Assembly (NCBI GenBank): GCA_947359465.1
Contig: OX375883.1
Location: 86,909,120 to 86,973,119 of the forward strand
Reading direction: 5' to 3'
DNA length: 64,000 nt
DNA from: Metellina segmentata
Taxonomy: Eukaryota; Arthropoda; Arachnida; Araneae; Tetragnathidae
The notes beneath the pieces were generated by a model that was given only the letters and a program-made list of their open reading frames with translations, was not told the DNA's origin and made no database searches. Both the position numbers and the translations under genes were made by a program. Shown piece by piece: positions 38,857 through 49,400 of this stretch. The number at the start of each line of letters is the position of its first letter. The stretch's first letter is position 1.

Positions 38857-38862
38857 TCAGTT
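38857..38862 (+). promoter_or_regulatory. Possible initiator (TCAGTT) of the candidate exon
   Basis: The hexamer TCAGTT matches the arthropod initiator consensus and lies 36 bases before the candidate start codon. There is no TATA box about 30 bases upstream and no clear downstream promoter element, so this rests only on the motif and its position. Confidence 0.2.
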
Positions 38863-38894
38863 ATATCAACACTATTGCATCGGAAGTAGAGGCC

Positions 38895-38940
38895 ATGATC
38901 AACGTATTCTTTGTCTCCAATGCATTCAAGAAATATCCAG
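38895..38940 (+). CDS. Candidate first coding exon, unknown protein
   Basis: An ATG in fair context (GAGGCCATGATC) opens a frame of 15 codons plus one base, reading MINVFFVSNAFKKYP. It ends exactly at a strong splice donor, CCAG followed by GTAAGTG. About 36 bases upstream is TCAGTT (38,857-38,862), which fits the arthropod initiator element TCAKTY. I do not recognise the peptide. A good acceptor at 41,167-41,168 (TTCTTATTCTTTCTTAG) has matching phase, but the frame then closes after seven more codons. The product would then be a 23-residue peptide, or the true second exon lies elsewhere. It could also be chance. The array edge is 1.4 kb to the left. Confidence 0.3.
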
Positions 38941-40025
38941 GTAAGTGTTTTCAAACTATAATGTCGTTTATATGACTTGAAAGAACATTCATTACTAAAG
39001 GTAGTAAGTATGCTCTACTAGCAACTCGTTTTGAATAGTAACTCCTCGTTTCGCCTGTTGGGTGGTTATAGGAACAGGGGTAGGCGATATTAGGAACCCA
39101 CTCTTGAAATTTTTCTTGGGAAACTTTTTAAAGTTTTACTAGAGAACTTAAACTGACATAAGTAAAGAAGGTATATGATCTCTGGAAACCAAAGGCGAAT
39201 AGTTCCTAGTGATATTCATTTAGTTTTCTGCTTGATTTCCCAACCCAGGAGCCTGAGATACAGAGAAATAGGGTAGGCGATATTTGGTACACCTACACTA
39301 TTCTTTCGCGAAATTTGAAGCTTAAGTTATTAAAGCTTATTATTTTCCGTTGTGAAAAAATACGTATTTTTTATTTGCTTGGCGACATAAAAGGAGCGCC
39401 AAAAAACGTGCCAAGAGCGTTGCCATCAAACGGTGCAGAGAATGCACCTGTACCACTTAATCAATACTTTCGATAAGTTACTAACTCACCCCCGAAAGCG
39501 TTCAGCCTCGACGTCCGTCCCCTGTCTTGAGATGTGGCAGTAGGATTGATTCAACAGCATCCGAACACCCTTGAGCATTACTGAAATCTTCAACTGCAAG
39601 GAGACTGCAAAAAAACAAAAATCGAGTCAGTTATATTAGGGATTTCGAAAATATTTTCACTTTTTTGACTAAATCTACAGTTAACATAACGTTTGAGCAA
39701 AAATAAATGTTGGGTTGAAATATAAAATGTGCTTACTATAAATTTGTGTCCAACCCAATTATTGTTCACACTATTGCATTTCCCTCTACCAAACTTTATT
39801 TTTAATGCATTCATTTTACGATCTTTGCTTTTAATTTTGTAATAGCATTCGTAAACATGCCTTGAATTTGGTTGATACTGAATAACTGGAAATGCATATT
39901 AAAAAGTTTCCAAAAGAAGTGCTGATAAAAACGAAGTACTATTCAATTAACTGGTGCAAGTAAAGAGAAAATGTTTGTCCTTAGCTCCATTAAACTTACT
40001 TCCGAGAGTTCGTATCTTAAGATAA
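38941..40025. other. AT-rich spacer, nothing recognised
   Basis: If the candidate exon is real, this is the start of its intron. No transposon, RNA gene or coding exon is recognised. A minus-strand open frame at 39,590-39,814 has no recognisable feature. Confidence 0.4.
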
Positions 40026-40290
40026 ATCTCTAATAATATTTATAATATTAATAAAATATTTATAGTATAATAAAAAAATATTTATAGTATAATAAAAAAA
40101 TATTTATAATATTAATTGTTAATAATATTTACATAATATTAATAATAATATTTATTTTTTATCACAGTAATTTTATATTAATAATATTATTTACAATATT
40201 AATCACAGTAATTCGATATTAATAATATTATTTACAATATTAATCACAGTAATTTTATATTAATAATATAATTTACAATACTAATACATG
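40026..40290. repeat. AT-rich short tandem repeats
   Basis: The left part repeats AAATATTTATAGTATAATAA about every 22 bases. The right part repeats ATCACAGTAATTTTATATTA about every 42 bases, at 40,160, 40,201 and 40,243. The tract is nearly pure A and T. Confidence 0.8.
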
Positions 40291-40425
40291 TAAGGTATGT
40301 GTGCTGTTGCACATAGCTTTCCGTGGCATTTTGCAGTTTGGAAATGTCCGATGGGATTTGCGTTTGAGTTCCCTACACATCCCCACCACTTTGGGTCTGC
40401 AAGGACCCCACCCAAAAGACATTTA

Positions 40426-40619
40426 GGTGGAGTGGTCGTTCACTGTAAGAAGGCGATTTGTCGCCAAATATGGTAACCTTCACCTTTTGCGGATTTTCTT
40501 CACATCTGCCTTTTCTGTTATGGCAACCCTATCTGCTGTTACGGAATTCGGCCGCCATCTTGATTTGGCGACAAGAATTAGTTGGCGACAAATGTCTTAC
40601 CGTGAACGACCACTCCACC
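40426..40619. mobile_element. MITE with inverted termini and 8-bp target duplication
   Basis: The left end (40,426-40,467) begins GGTGGAGTGGTCGTTCAC. The right end (40,582-40,619) is its reverse complement over about 38 bases, with a 4-base length difference. The element is flanked by identical 8-base direct repeats, GACATTTA (40,418-40,425 and 40,620-40,627). Eight-base duplications are typical of hAT and P superfamily elements. There is no transposase inside, so this is a non-autonomous copy. Only two of about 38 terminal bases are clear substitutions, which suggests fairly recent insertion. Confidence 0.85.
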
Positions 40620-40639
40620 GACATTTACAAGACAGCCAA

Positions 40640-42530
40640 CCCAGCGTTGGTGTAGTAAGGGACTAAACGAGTTGGAGACTGTTTATAAAACAAAGCAATA
40701 GAAATGTTATTGCACGCATCTTCTTCCCCCTCTGAAGCAGCAAGCAGGGAAGAGAGAGCGTCTAAACTCCGACAGGATTACGGAAAAATTGTTTCGGAGC
40801 ACATTTAGAAGAAAGAAGACACCTCAACATGTCTCAAAAGAGACATTATAAATGGGAGACAGGCAAATTCGCACAGATTCCTACACATACACGATACTCG
40901 TTGGAGGCTGCGCACATTGCTCTCTTTTTCTCCAGATGACACCACGAAGATATGGAGTCCCGAGATACAAGCAGAGATGCGATAAACCATAATATTCCCT
41001 TTCATCTAAGCTTGTTTCTTCCCTTTTTCTTATGATACCGCCAGTGCCTCCCGCAATACCCCAGGACAGATTTCATTTTCATGCAAAATATGGAAATAAA
41101 GATGCTTAGTGAATCAATCTCTTCTCTCCCTTCCTTTGAGGTATGTTGCTTTTCTTATTCTTTCTTAGGTGATCATCCAGCAGTGAACATCTGAAGGAGA
41201 CCTGGTCAGTTCATTTAAACGCAATGGTTATTTTATTTTTTTGATCAAGTTATGCTATTAAATTAATTTTTATTTGTTTACTATTAAAAATTTTCTTTCT
41301 ATGGAACACGTGACTAAATTAATGCCGCACCCCATGACAGTATTCATTAAAACGGTAATATTTATCGTTGCTATATGTTCTTACATATGCATGGATTATG
41401 AGTGAAGAAATGTCGAAATATGCACCGCTGCATGTAGAAATTACGAGCAAGGAATATTGAAAGCTTTCTAATGGACTAAACAGAAACGTGTAACTACTTA
41501 TAAATGTTCCAAAGTACGTAAAATTTGAGACATTAAATCGAGAAACAACGTAAGAAAAGATATATAAACAAATTGAACATAAAAAGAGGTATGCGAAAGA
41601 AAATTTCCAAATGCTAGGTTAAGATTGATTTGTCCTCAAAAACAGAACGTATTTACCTTTTGAGCATCTTCTATACTTCAGACTTCACTAGGACACTTAT
41701 CTGGTTTCTTCAAAGCATCTTGAACAAAGTTTTTGATGTTTTTCTTTACGAATTCATGGAACGTACCACACTTTTCAAAGATGGCGGCTGAAATGATAAA
41801 AGTTTCGTTTACTTTAAGCGATAATTCAAAAACCATTGTTATGAAGGTGGTTTGCAACAATGTATTTGAATGCGATATCTTTGTAGTTACAATGCAGTAC
41901 TATAACAATACAGTTTTACATTGTTGTAAGATTTTACTAACGATGAGACTGTTGGCAAAAACAAATTAAGAAACTGCCGAATATAATATTAAAATTCAAG
42001 ACTTTAAATTCGAGAGTACAGAATTGAAATTCTAAATTTTCGGTAAAAAGCAGTCACTTCGTTGACTTTGCAAATATGCAGATTATCAAACTTAACGGGC
42101 AGAGAAATCAATAAAATGTGAATCGCTAAATGCGAAGAAAACATGAATCGTTACACTCAGTAAAAGATTGAAAATTCTGTGTTTCATTTTAACGCGTATA
42201 TTACACTAAAGCTGAATACTTTCACAGTATCATGGCCTGTAGCGTAGCCAGGTTATAGAAATTCAACAAGAGGATTTTCTAAAGAGGATTTACACTTTTT
42301 ACCGTTTTATAGTTTAGCTAAGTCTTTACTTCCTATATATTTTCGTTAAAGTGACACATTTTGGTACAAGTTGAGAAACAATATTAGTAAAGTTGTGTTC
42401 GACAAATGCTTATGAGGATAAATAGCCATAAGCAAGTATTCGCATCTCTATTCTTGAAATTCACGCTGCCTTTGTCTCTTTGAAGCCTTACTTCATGTTT
42501 TCTAATTTCGCTGAGAATGATGAAATTAAG
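40640..42530. other. AT-rich spacer without recognised genes
   Basis: Short open frames are present, but none has a recognisable domain. The sequence around 41,140-41,168 is a good 3' splice-site candidate (long pyrimidine run, then TTAG). The rest is AT-rich sequence of unknown origin. Confidence 0.4.
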
Positions 42531-42539
42531 GTATTAGTA

Positions 42540-44225
42540 TTTTTAATTAACGTTGTACTAGAGCAACATAACGGGTTATTGACGAAGGTCCAGAATCATT
42601 CCCCTAACGGAAAGATCCGAGGACAACACCGCGTCATTTTTAACCACGGTCAGATGACGAGACAACACCTGAGCTGGCACCCCACTCTCCAAACTTCCAC
42701 ACCAACCCAACGTGACAACATTTGGTCACTTCATATTTAAGGTGCACCAGGCTACTCTACACCCTAAGCTTACAAATATCCATGCACTGACCCTGATACG
42801 ACCTATAAACCTTCCGATCTAGAGGCTAACACCTTAACCACCAGATCGGTTGGTCGGCGACGACGGTCCGGGATCAATCCCAAAGAGAGAGATTGGAGGA
42901 CAACAACACTTCATTTTGAACCACGGTCAGATGACGAGACAACACCTAAGCTGGCACCCCACTCTCCAAACTTCCACACCAACCCAACGTGACAACATTT
43001 GGTCACTTCATATTTAAGGTGCACCAGGCTACTCTACACCCTAAGCTTACAAATATCCATGCACTGACCCTGATACGACCTATGAACCTTCCGATCTAGA
43101 GGCTAACACCTTAACCACCAGACCGGTTGGTCGGCGACGACGGTCCGGGATCAATCCCAAAGAGAAAGATTGGAGGACAACAACACTTCATTTTGAACCA
43201 CGGTCAGATGACGAGGCAACACGTGAGCTGGCACCCCACTCTCCAAACTTCCACACCAACCCAACGTGACAACATTTGGTCACTTCAGATTTAAGGTGCA
43301 CCAGGCTACTCTACACCCTAAGCTTACAAATATCCATGCACTGACCCTGATACGACCTATGAACCTTCCGATCTAGAGGCGAAAACCTTAACCACCAGAC
43401 CGGTTGGTCGGCGACGACGGTCCGGGATCAATCCCAAAGAGAAAGATTGGAGGACAACAACACGTCATTTTGAACCACGGTCAGATGACGAGGCAACACG
43501 TGAGCTGGCACCCCACTCTCCAAACTTCCACACCAACCCAACGTGACAACATTTGGTCACTTCATATTTAAGGTGCACCAGGCTACTCTACACCCTAAGC
43601 TTACAAATATCCATGCACTGACCCTGATACGACCTATGACCCTTCCGATCTGGAGGCTAACACCTTAACCACCAGACCGGTTGGTCGGCGACGACGGTCC
43701 GGGATCAATCCCAAAGAGAAAGATTGGAGGACAACAACACGTCATTTTGAACCACGGTCAGATGACGAGGCAACACGGGAGCTGGCACCCCACTCTCCAA
43801 ACTTCCACACCAACCCAACGTGACAACATTTGGTCACTTCATATTTAAGGTGCACCAGGCTACTCTACACCCTAAGCTTACAAATATCCATGCACTGACC
43901 CTGATACGACCTATGAACCTTCCGATCTAGAGGCTAACACCTTAACCACCAGACCGGTTGGTCGGCGACGACGGTCCGGGATCAATCCCAAAGAGAAAGA
44001 TTGGATGACAACAACACGTCATTTTGAACCACGGTCAGATGACGAGGCAACACCTGAGCTGGCACCCTACTCGCCAAACTTCAACGCCACGCCAACATGG
44101 GGACAAGACGGTTTTACCGTGCATCAACTCCCTTTGTACACGACGGTCTTTGGCTGGATGCGAACTTACAACCCTCCGGTTGCTAATCCGATGCTCTTCC
44201 AACCGGGATACCGGGGCCCGATTAG
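42540..44225 (-). mobile_element. tRNA-derived SINE multimer, 277-bp units
   Basis: A 277-bp unit repeats with TGGTCGGCGA at 42,851, 43,128, 43,405, 43,682 and 43,959. On the minus strand each unit begins with a tRNA-like head (GGTTAAGGTGTTAGCC, an A-box region) and continues into a body containing GGGGTGCCAGCT and CATCTGACCGTGG. Five such heads occur. The 5' end on the minus strand (44,225-44,155) carries a different tRNA-like head with GAGCATCGG and AAGTTCGCATCC (B-box like). Only the last unit (42,540-42,600) has the family's tail, GTTGCTCTAGTACAACGTTAA. The structure is therefore head2-body-(head1-body) repeated five times, then one tail. Confidence 0.85.
44155..44225 (-). mobile_element. 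Second type of tRNA-like SINE head
   Basis: The minus strand reads GGTTGGAAGAGCATCGGATT, then GCAACCGGAGGGTTGTAAG and TTCGCATCC. This resembles the D-loop, anticodon arm and T-arm of a tRNA with a degenerate B box. It is joined to the same SINE body as the other units, whose heads derive from a different tRNA-like sequence. It is not a functional tRNA gene, as the acceptor stem is absent. Confidence 0.7.
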
Positions 44226-44319
44226 TTTAAGGATCGACTAGTTGATAGAATGACTGTAAAATTGTTTAAATAACAATAAATAGTTGATGCATCCACATTT
44301 AACGTTAACGCTGCGTCGC

Positions 44320-44510
44320 AGTGTGTCATTTTCGCAATCTAGGTGGACAAAATTACTGCGTCAAAAATACACCGGTTTTGAGCGATTTTAAGAGTTATCA
44401 AGGAAAAAATATTAGTTTGAGTGTATGTTTAACAATTTTTGTCAGTATTTAAAATAAAAAATGTGATAAAATTAAAGAAATTTACTTATTTTGCTACGTT
44501 TATAAGACAG
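44320..44510 (+). repeat. Dispersed AT-rich repeat, copy 1
   Basis: The stretch CAATCTAGGTGGACAAAATT and the following 170 bases also occur, diverged and inverted, at 52,470-52,660. Shared blocks include TCAAAAATACAC and AAAGAAATTTA. The family is not recognised, and no coding capacity or terminal repeats are seen. Confidence 0.65.
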
Positions 44511-45165
44511 TAAAAGTGTTCTTTTTATATACTCTTGAATAATACTGAATACTTAAAAGTATTTCTTTTGCTTATAACAAAGCAGGTGGTGTATGTAGTA
44601 GAATATGCAGATGCATGTAATAAGAAAAACTCATAAGGAAACATTTAATCAGAATCACTACTCTATGAGAAGCTTACTGCTGGGTTTAAAGCAAGTGAGG
44701 GTTCTTCCAACATATTCAACACAACTGGAAATATTTGATTGCGTCTAGTTTTAGGCTTAGATGATCTTGAGAGGGCTCCTGCCTCGGTGATGGACTTTCT
44801 AAGGGTCAATGATTTAGTGGACCGGGTCTAGTATATTCAAGATTGGAGATTGGGTGGAATAAGTAAAGCAACAACACAACAGAGTCGGCATCCGACTTTT
44901 TGCACCCCGGCTTCTTGCACCTGGCACCTGCTCTCGCACGTGTTGGATTGACACTACTTCAATGTTGCAGGTGTCATTGAGAAAACACCCAATCGACATT
45001 CCAAGAGGGAGGAGGCCTCCCCCGAAAAACGGAGAGAGACGAGACACAGAAGCCACTAGAGCAAATGGTGGACGATAGAGCTCTCGAGACAGCTATATGG
45101 TGAGGCTAAAGACCGGTAAAAAAAACTATTTGTGAAGAGAAATTTTGACGAAGACGACATTCTAC
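44511..45165. other. Spacer with a less AT-rich patch, nothing recognised
   Basis: The patch 44,740-45,110 has fewer A and T bases than its surroundings and holds two minus-strand open frames (80 and 104 codons). Their translations show no recognisable domain, and no convincing splice sites frame them. It may be an old repeat. Confidence 0.35.
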
Positions 45166-45170
45166 GACCG

Positions 45171-45427
45171 TTGGTTTGCGAAGCAAACCAACAAATACTA
45201 CGGGCAACTCCGTTATGGCTGTTATCCAATTTGCAAGGCAAATTATAGTTCACAATATTCATAATTTGGTTTGTTTTGCAAACCAAATGGAAATACGCAG
45301 GGAATTCATTCCTACAGGCTACGAATTTCCATTTGGTTTGCGAAGCAAACCAACACCACGGGCAACGCAATGCTGGCTGTTATCCAATAGGCTACGAATT
45401 CTCATTTGGTTTGTTTCTCAAACCATA
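45171..45427. repeat. Cluster of four short hairpins around TTTGGTTTGC
   Basis: Perfect or near-perfect palindromes with arms of 9-10 bases lie near 45,171, 45,264, 45,332 and 45,404. Examples are TTGGTTTGC-GAA-GCAAACCAA and ATTTGGTTTG-TTTTG-CAAACCAAAT. The blocks between them also repeat (ACGGGCAAC, GGCTGTTATCCAAT, GGCTACGAATT). A related inverted copy lies at 51,380-51,440. Confidence 0.75.
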
Positions 45428-45980
45428 TCCGTAGCAATCACCGGGGGTTAGTGAGCAGCACCTGGTTAGTTAGCACCTGACCCCACGAAAAGAACTTTCA
45501 CGGGCAACGAAGTGGCTAGTATTCTTTAAAGCTCTTTCAAAATTCGTCGAAGTGTCGGTTGATTTCATTGGTTCATTTGAAATAATTCCTCCCTAGGCAA
45601 ATTTAGAAGTGCGCCAAGACCGTTACACAGCTATAAACGTAGACTGAAGCTTTACCAATAAATTCTACAAAAATGTAATTGCAAGGAAAAAAATATTAAT
45701 TTAATGCACAAAAAAAAAGGTCATTAGTTACACAAATTTAAAAGTGTATACCACAAATTGTATCGCTGGCCTCACGGCGACGAGACGCTCCGGCAGCGAT
45801 AAATAAGGCGGCGGTTTTCGCTGGGTTCGAAAATTACGACGCCAGTGTTCTTTATTCGAATTACAATTTTGGCAAAAACGATTTATTCGATTCTCAAAAG
45901 TACTTGTAATTGCGCATCTCTAAATAGGCTATAAACGAGAATAGTTACAGTTTTCATAAAAGTTTTAATAAAAAAAACAT
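45428..45980. other. Spacer, nothing firmly recognised
   Basis: The start (45,430-45,480) still belongs to the hairpin-repeat family, since it matches the inverted copy near 51,380. The rest is AT-rich with one GC-rich island at 45,765-45,830 (CGGCGACGAGACGCTCCGGC) of unknown origin. Confidence 0.4.
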
Positions 45981-45981
45981 T

Positions 45982-46122
45982 TACCCTGATTTTTTGTGAA
46001 TTTTGGAAATTTTCCCTGAGAATTGCATGATATTTCCAGAATTAAAAAGTTCCCTGAGAATTCCCTGATATTTCCAGAATTAAAAAGTTCCCTGAGAATT
46101 CCTTGATTTCCCGGTTCTGCTA
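45982..46122. repeat. Tandem repeat of a 38-bp TTCCCTGA unit, about 3 copies
   Basis: The unit includes AATTAAAAAGTTCCCTGAG and AATTCCCTGATATTTCCAG, and is repeated two full times plus degraded flanking copies. Simple CCCTGA-rich tracts of this kind are scattered in insect genomes. No function is inferred. Confidence 0.8.
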
Positions 46123-46239
46123 CCACCCTGAGGTTTGTTCTATCTCTAATTGTGTGAGACGGAATTTCATTTTAGAATTCTTCTAGCAATTTACTTAGCA
46201 TTATGTAGGCAACTCAATGGGGATATTCTCGGTCAAAGA

Positions 46240-46760
46240 TGAATTTTTTTTGTAACCACAGGACCAGGAGGAATATTTTTGTATGCAAGTCACAGCTTAT
46301 AACGTACAAGGTTTCATTGCATATAAATCACTATACTTAGGGGAAATTTTTTGCAGCTAAGTCACAGCGTATAACGTGCGACCCCTGCCTGCCAGCTAGA
46401 ACCTTTCACTGTTGGCTCCCATGCGTATATACCGTGAGGAATTTTTTGTAGATGTCACAGCGTATAACACGCAATCATCGCCATACTGTTATTCGCCGCC
46501 CCTCCGGGGACGACGAGAACTTTCACCGTTGGCTACTAAGCGTATAAACCACTGTACCAGGAGGAATTTGTTGTGTAGTTAAGTCACAGTGTATAACATA
46601 CGACCCGTGCCTGCCTGTGAAACACAATCATCGCTGGCTTCGTATGCGTATAAAACACTCTACCGCGAGGAAATTTTTTGTGGATAAGTAACAGCGTATA
46701 ACGGAAGACCCCCGTCTACCAGCGAGACATAATCATCATTGGCTTCCATGCATGTAACCA
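46240..46760. repeat. Degenerate tandem repeat of about 90-130 bp, five copies
   Basis: The core AAGTCACAGCGTATAAC recurs near 46,285, 46,361, 46,453, 46,580 and 46,686. Each copy is followed by GACCCCTGCCTGCCAGC-like sequence, TTGGCTTCCATGCGTATA and ACCRGGAGGAATTTTTTG. The copies differ by many substitutions and length changes, so this is an old array. Confidence 0.8.
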
Positions 46761-46916
46761 CTTTTATGTTCCGCCGCGTTGTACATTTTGAGAATTTCCT
46801 ATACAAGACCATCCACAGTTTTTAATATAAATTACTGAAATACATGTTTACAGATTCCAAATGTATACTATCATCAAACATTTGTGCAAAAAAATAAGAA
46901 TTTATACGATTAGTTA

Positions 46917-47225
46917 TACAGTAAAAAGTCCGAAATCCGGAGTTTTCCAAATTTCCGGACGTTTTGCTAACCAGCGTTTTTTTTTCTCAATTTTTACATT
47001 TTTCCGACAATTTTTAAAAATTAAGGAGTTGAACCTGGATTTAATTGATGAAACAACGCAAAAAAACGTACATGTTTAGAGAAAATACGACACAGAAAAG
47101 TTAGAAGATTTGGAGTTAAAATTTGTTCCATTGTATTTGTAAAATTATTTTTTCGTTTTTTACAAATTAATCCTATTTGTATATTTTATATTTTACGATT
47201 TAAAACGCAAAATTCGCGAGGGGTT
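46917..47225 (+). mobile_element. Relic of an unknown element, copy 1 (partner at 61.6 kb)
   Basis: This stretch aligns over about 300 bases with 61,612-62,020. Shared blocks include GACGTTTTGCTAAC, AACCTGGA, AATTGATGAAACAACGCAAA, ACACAGAAAA, TTAGAAGATTTG and AACGCAAAATT. In both copies a short reading frame starting at ATGAAACAACGC stops at the same TAG 18-19 codons later, so the stop is probably part of the family. The MKQRK start vaguely resembles transposase N-termini, but this is only suggestive. Confidence 0.65.
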
Positions 47226-49225
47226 AACCCTATTAAAGCAAAATAAAAGTGCAATTGACATGAAAGAATCAACTAAAACTTCGAGAGTAACGGAATGAAC
47301 AACCAGACACAACTAATGTAAAAAAATAAAGAAAACAAAATGGCAGAAATACAAAGGGTTGCCTTGAAATGGATAAAAGCACGAAAACTGGAAAATTACC
47401 ACATTTGGCTATAAATCGCCATAAGTTGTAACGTATCGGATACTAGGTACATACCACCCGAAATTACACATCTTAGTTAAAAGTGTTTTGATTTGTATAT
47501 TTTATTTATTTTTATGAAACATAATTAAAAAAATCATAACGTATTCAATCAAACATTTCAACAAAATTGATCGAAATATACATATACCTCCAGATATTTT
47601 GTTGGAAATAAATAAATCATTAAAACCAACTCCTAAATAACATTTCTGCAATAGGTAATATACCGGAACACGTAAATGTAAACAGAAACAAAATTTCAAT
47701 CTTTGAAAAAATGCATAGTTCTAAAAAAAATTATGTTTAAACGTGTTGAATTTCGACTAACTGAATATATTCTGAAATATGTAGCACAATTCTACAAAAG
47801 ACTTTTGAACAATATTGATGAAGACAGTAATAATTTATTAACAAAAAGAACACATTTATAATACTTTGGGGAATCCTCAGATATAACCGCTACATCTCGC
47901 AGTCAACTTAAATACCCAAACACATAATACTAAATCAAATAAAAAAAGATTAAACATTTATTATAATGGTGCCAGTTACCAAGTAGCAAGATTACGCTTT
48001 TATGATCAATGAGTTCTTTTAGACTTTTCGTGTTCAATTACAAAATGTATGTTTTGCAAAATTAAATGTTTTAAATACTCTTTCTTCGTCAATCAAATAT
48101 TTATAAATTATTTACATCATAAGTTAATATTTATAATACAAGTTATAATCATCATAATTAAAAGTTAGTTCAAACCATAAATATTACAATTTAATTTGTT
48201 TAAAAAAATTGTTGTTCCATCAATATTGGTAAAACAATCTCAGCTGCGTACAGTAATCGTTTTATACTTGATGCTATTTTTATGTGGCGATTTCGAATTG
48301 TTTTTGTCTTAGGCCTAAGGTCAATTTTAGGCCTCCGTTCTTAGTACACCTCCAGTACAAGAATATAACGCTGAAAATTTTTCAGCTTCCTAGGCTTGTT
48401 CTTGATAGTGATCAGTGAGTGATATTTCGTTTTTATACCGGTGATTATGAAAGTGGACATTTAAAAACAGTTAGTTCAATTTTGATTAATTCGTATAGCA
48501 CTTGCCAAAGTTGTTAGTAACCAAAAATAATTAAAGAACTTTTTAGATTAAACAAATATTTTCTGAAATATTTTGTTGATATTTTTTTAATCTATCCAAA
48601 TAAAAAAATTTAATACCTCGAAATGAAATTATATGACTTAGACCGCTTTCGTAATCATCGGTGCATGTATCGATAAATAATTTCTTACTTACAGTAAATA
48701 AAATAAATTATTACTCACAACCTGCTATCCAATCCGCCGAATGTCTTCCAGGTTCTTAATAAATCGTCAGGGAAGAAATATCGCTAAGATGAGGCTTTGC
48801 ACTGAAGTTGAAACAGCCACTAACACAGGATAGGTTTCCGAAGTTTTTTAGCACTTGAGTCGATCTTAAAACTGAATCGAAAATGCGAATTTTCAATTTT
48901 TATCAGACGAAATCGGACGCGATGCTAACGGCTTGGAAAAAGTTTTTAAACTGAAGAATTTCACTGCTGTGCAAGGATTCAATAATACAAGTTCATTGTT
49001 TAGTCATTGTTTACATTTTCTTTTTGTTGCGGAAAAACAGAGCACATAGTTGTAAGTTAATTGTTTAAAAAAAAACCTAGTTTCGAATCAACAAAATTTC
49101 TCTTGGGGAAAAATCCCATGAAATCATAAAAATTACAATTTTACACTGAAATTATTATAGAAATTCAAAAGTTTTGATATTGGGACGTGGAATATCGGAG
49201 GCTTTAGAGATCTGAGGGTTTGGAA
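47226..49225. other. AT-rich spacer, nothing recognised
   Basis: This 2-kb stretch is very AT-rich and lacks open frames with recognisable domains. A 65-codon minus-strand frame at 47,502-47,699 shows no domain. TTAGGCCTAAGG (48,310) is a short palindrome-like motif without clear meaning. Confidence 0.45.
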
Positions 49226-49285
49226 ATTGGGTCGTCAATATCTCGTTGTGTTACTCTAGTACGACGTTAATTAAAAATTACCAAA
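49226..49285 (+). mobile_element. Solo SINE tail
   Basis: The sequence GTCGTCAATATCTCGTTGTG and ACTCTAGTACGACGTTAATT matches the tail of the SINE family present at 49,425-49,729 and 42,540-42,600. No head or body precedes it, so it is a strongly 5'-truncated copy. Confidence 0.75.
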
Positions 49286-49400
49286 TTATTACGGAAATTT
49301 GAAGTAAACATTAGTTAATTTTTAGGAGATATAGCGAGAAAATAATGAAAACACATTTTGCCCATTGAGATGCAGACAGGAATTATTTATCTGAAGAGGA

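Noticed and set aside
44814..45451. Open frames of 80, 104 and 91 codons
   Set aside because: The two right-hand frames run through the hairpin repeats, and KPTNTTGN-like wording comes from the palindromes. The first has no known domain.
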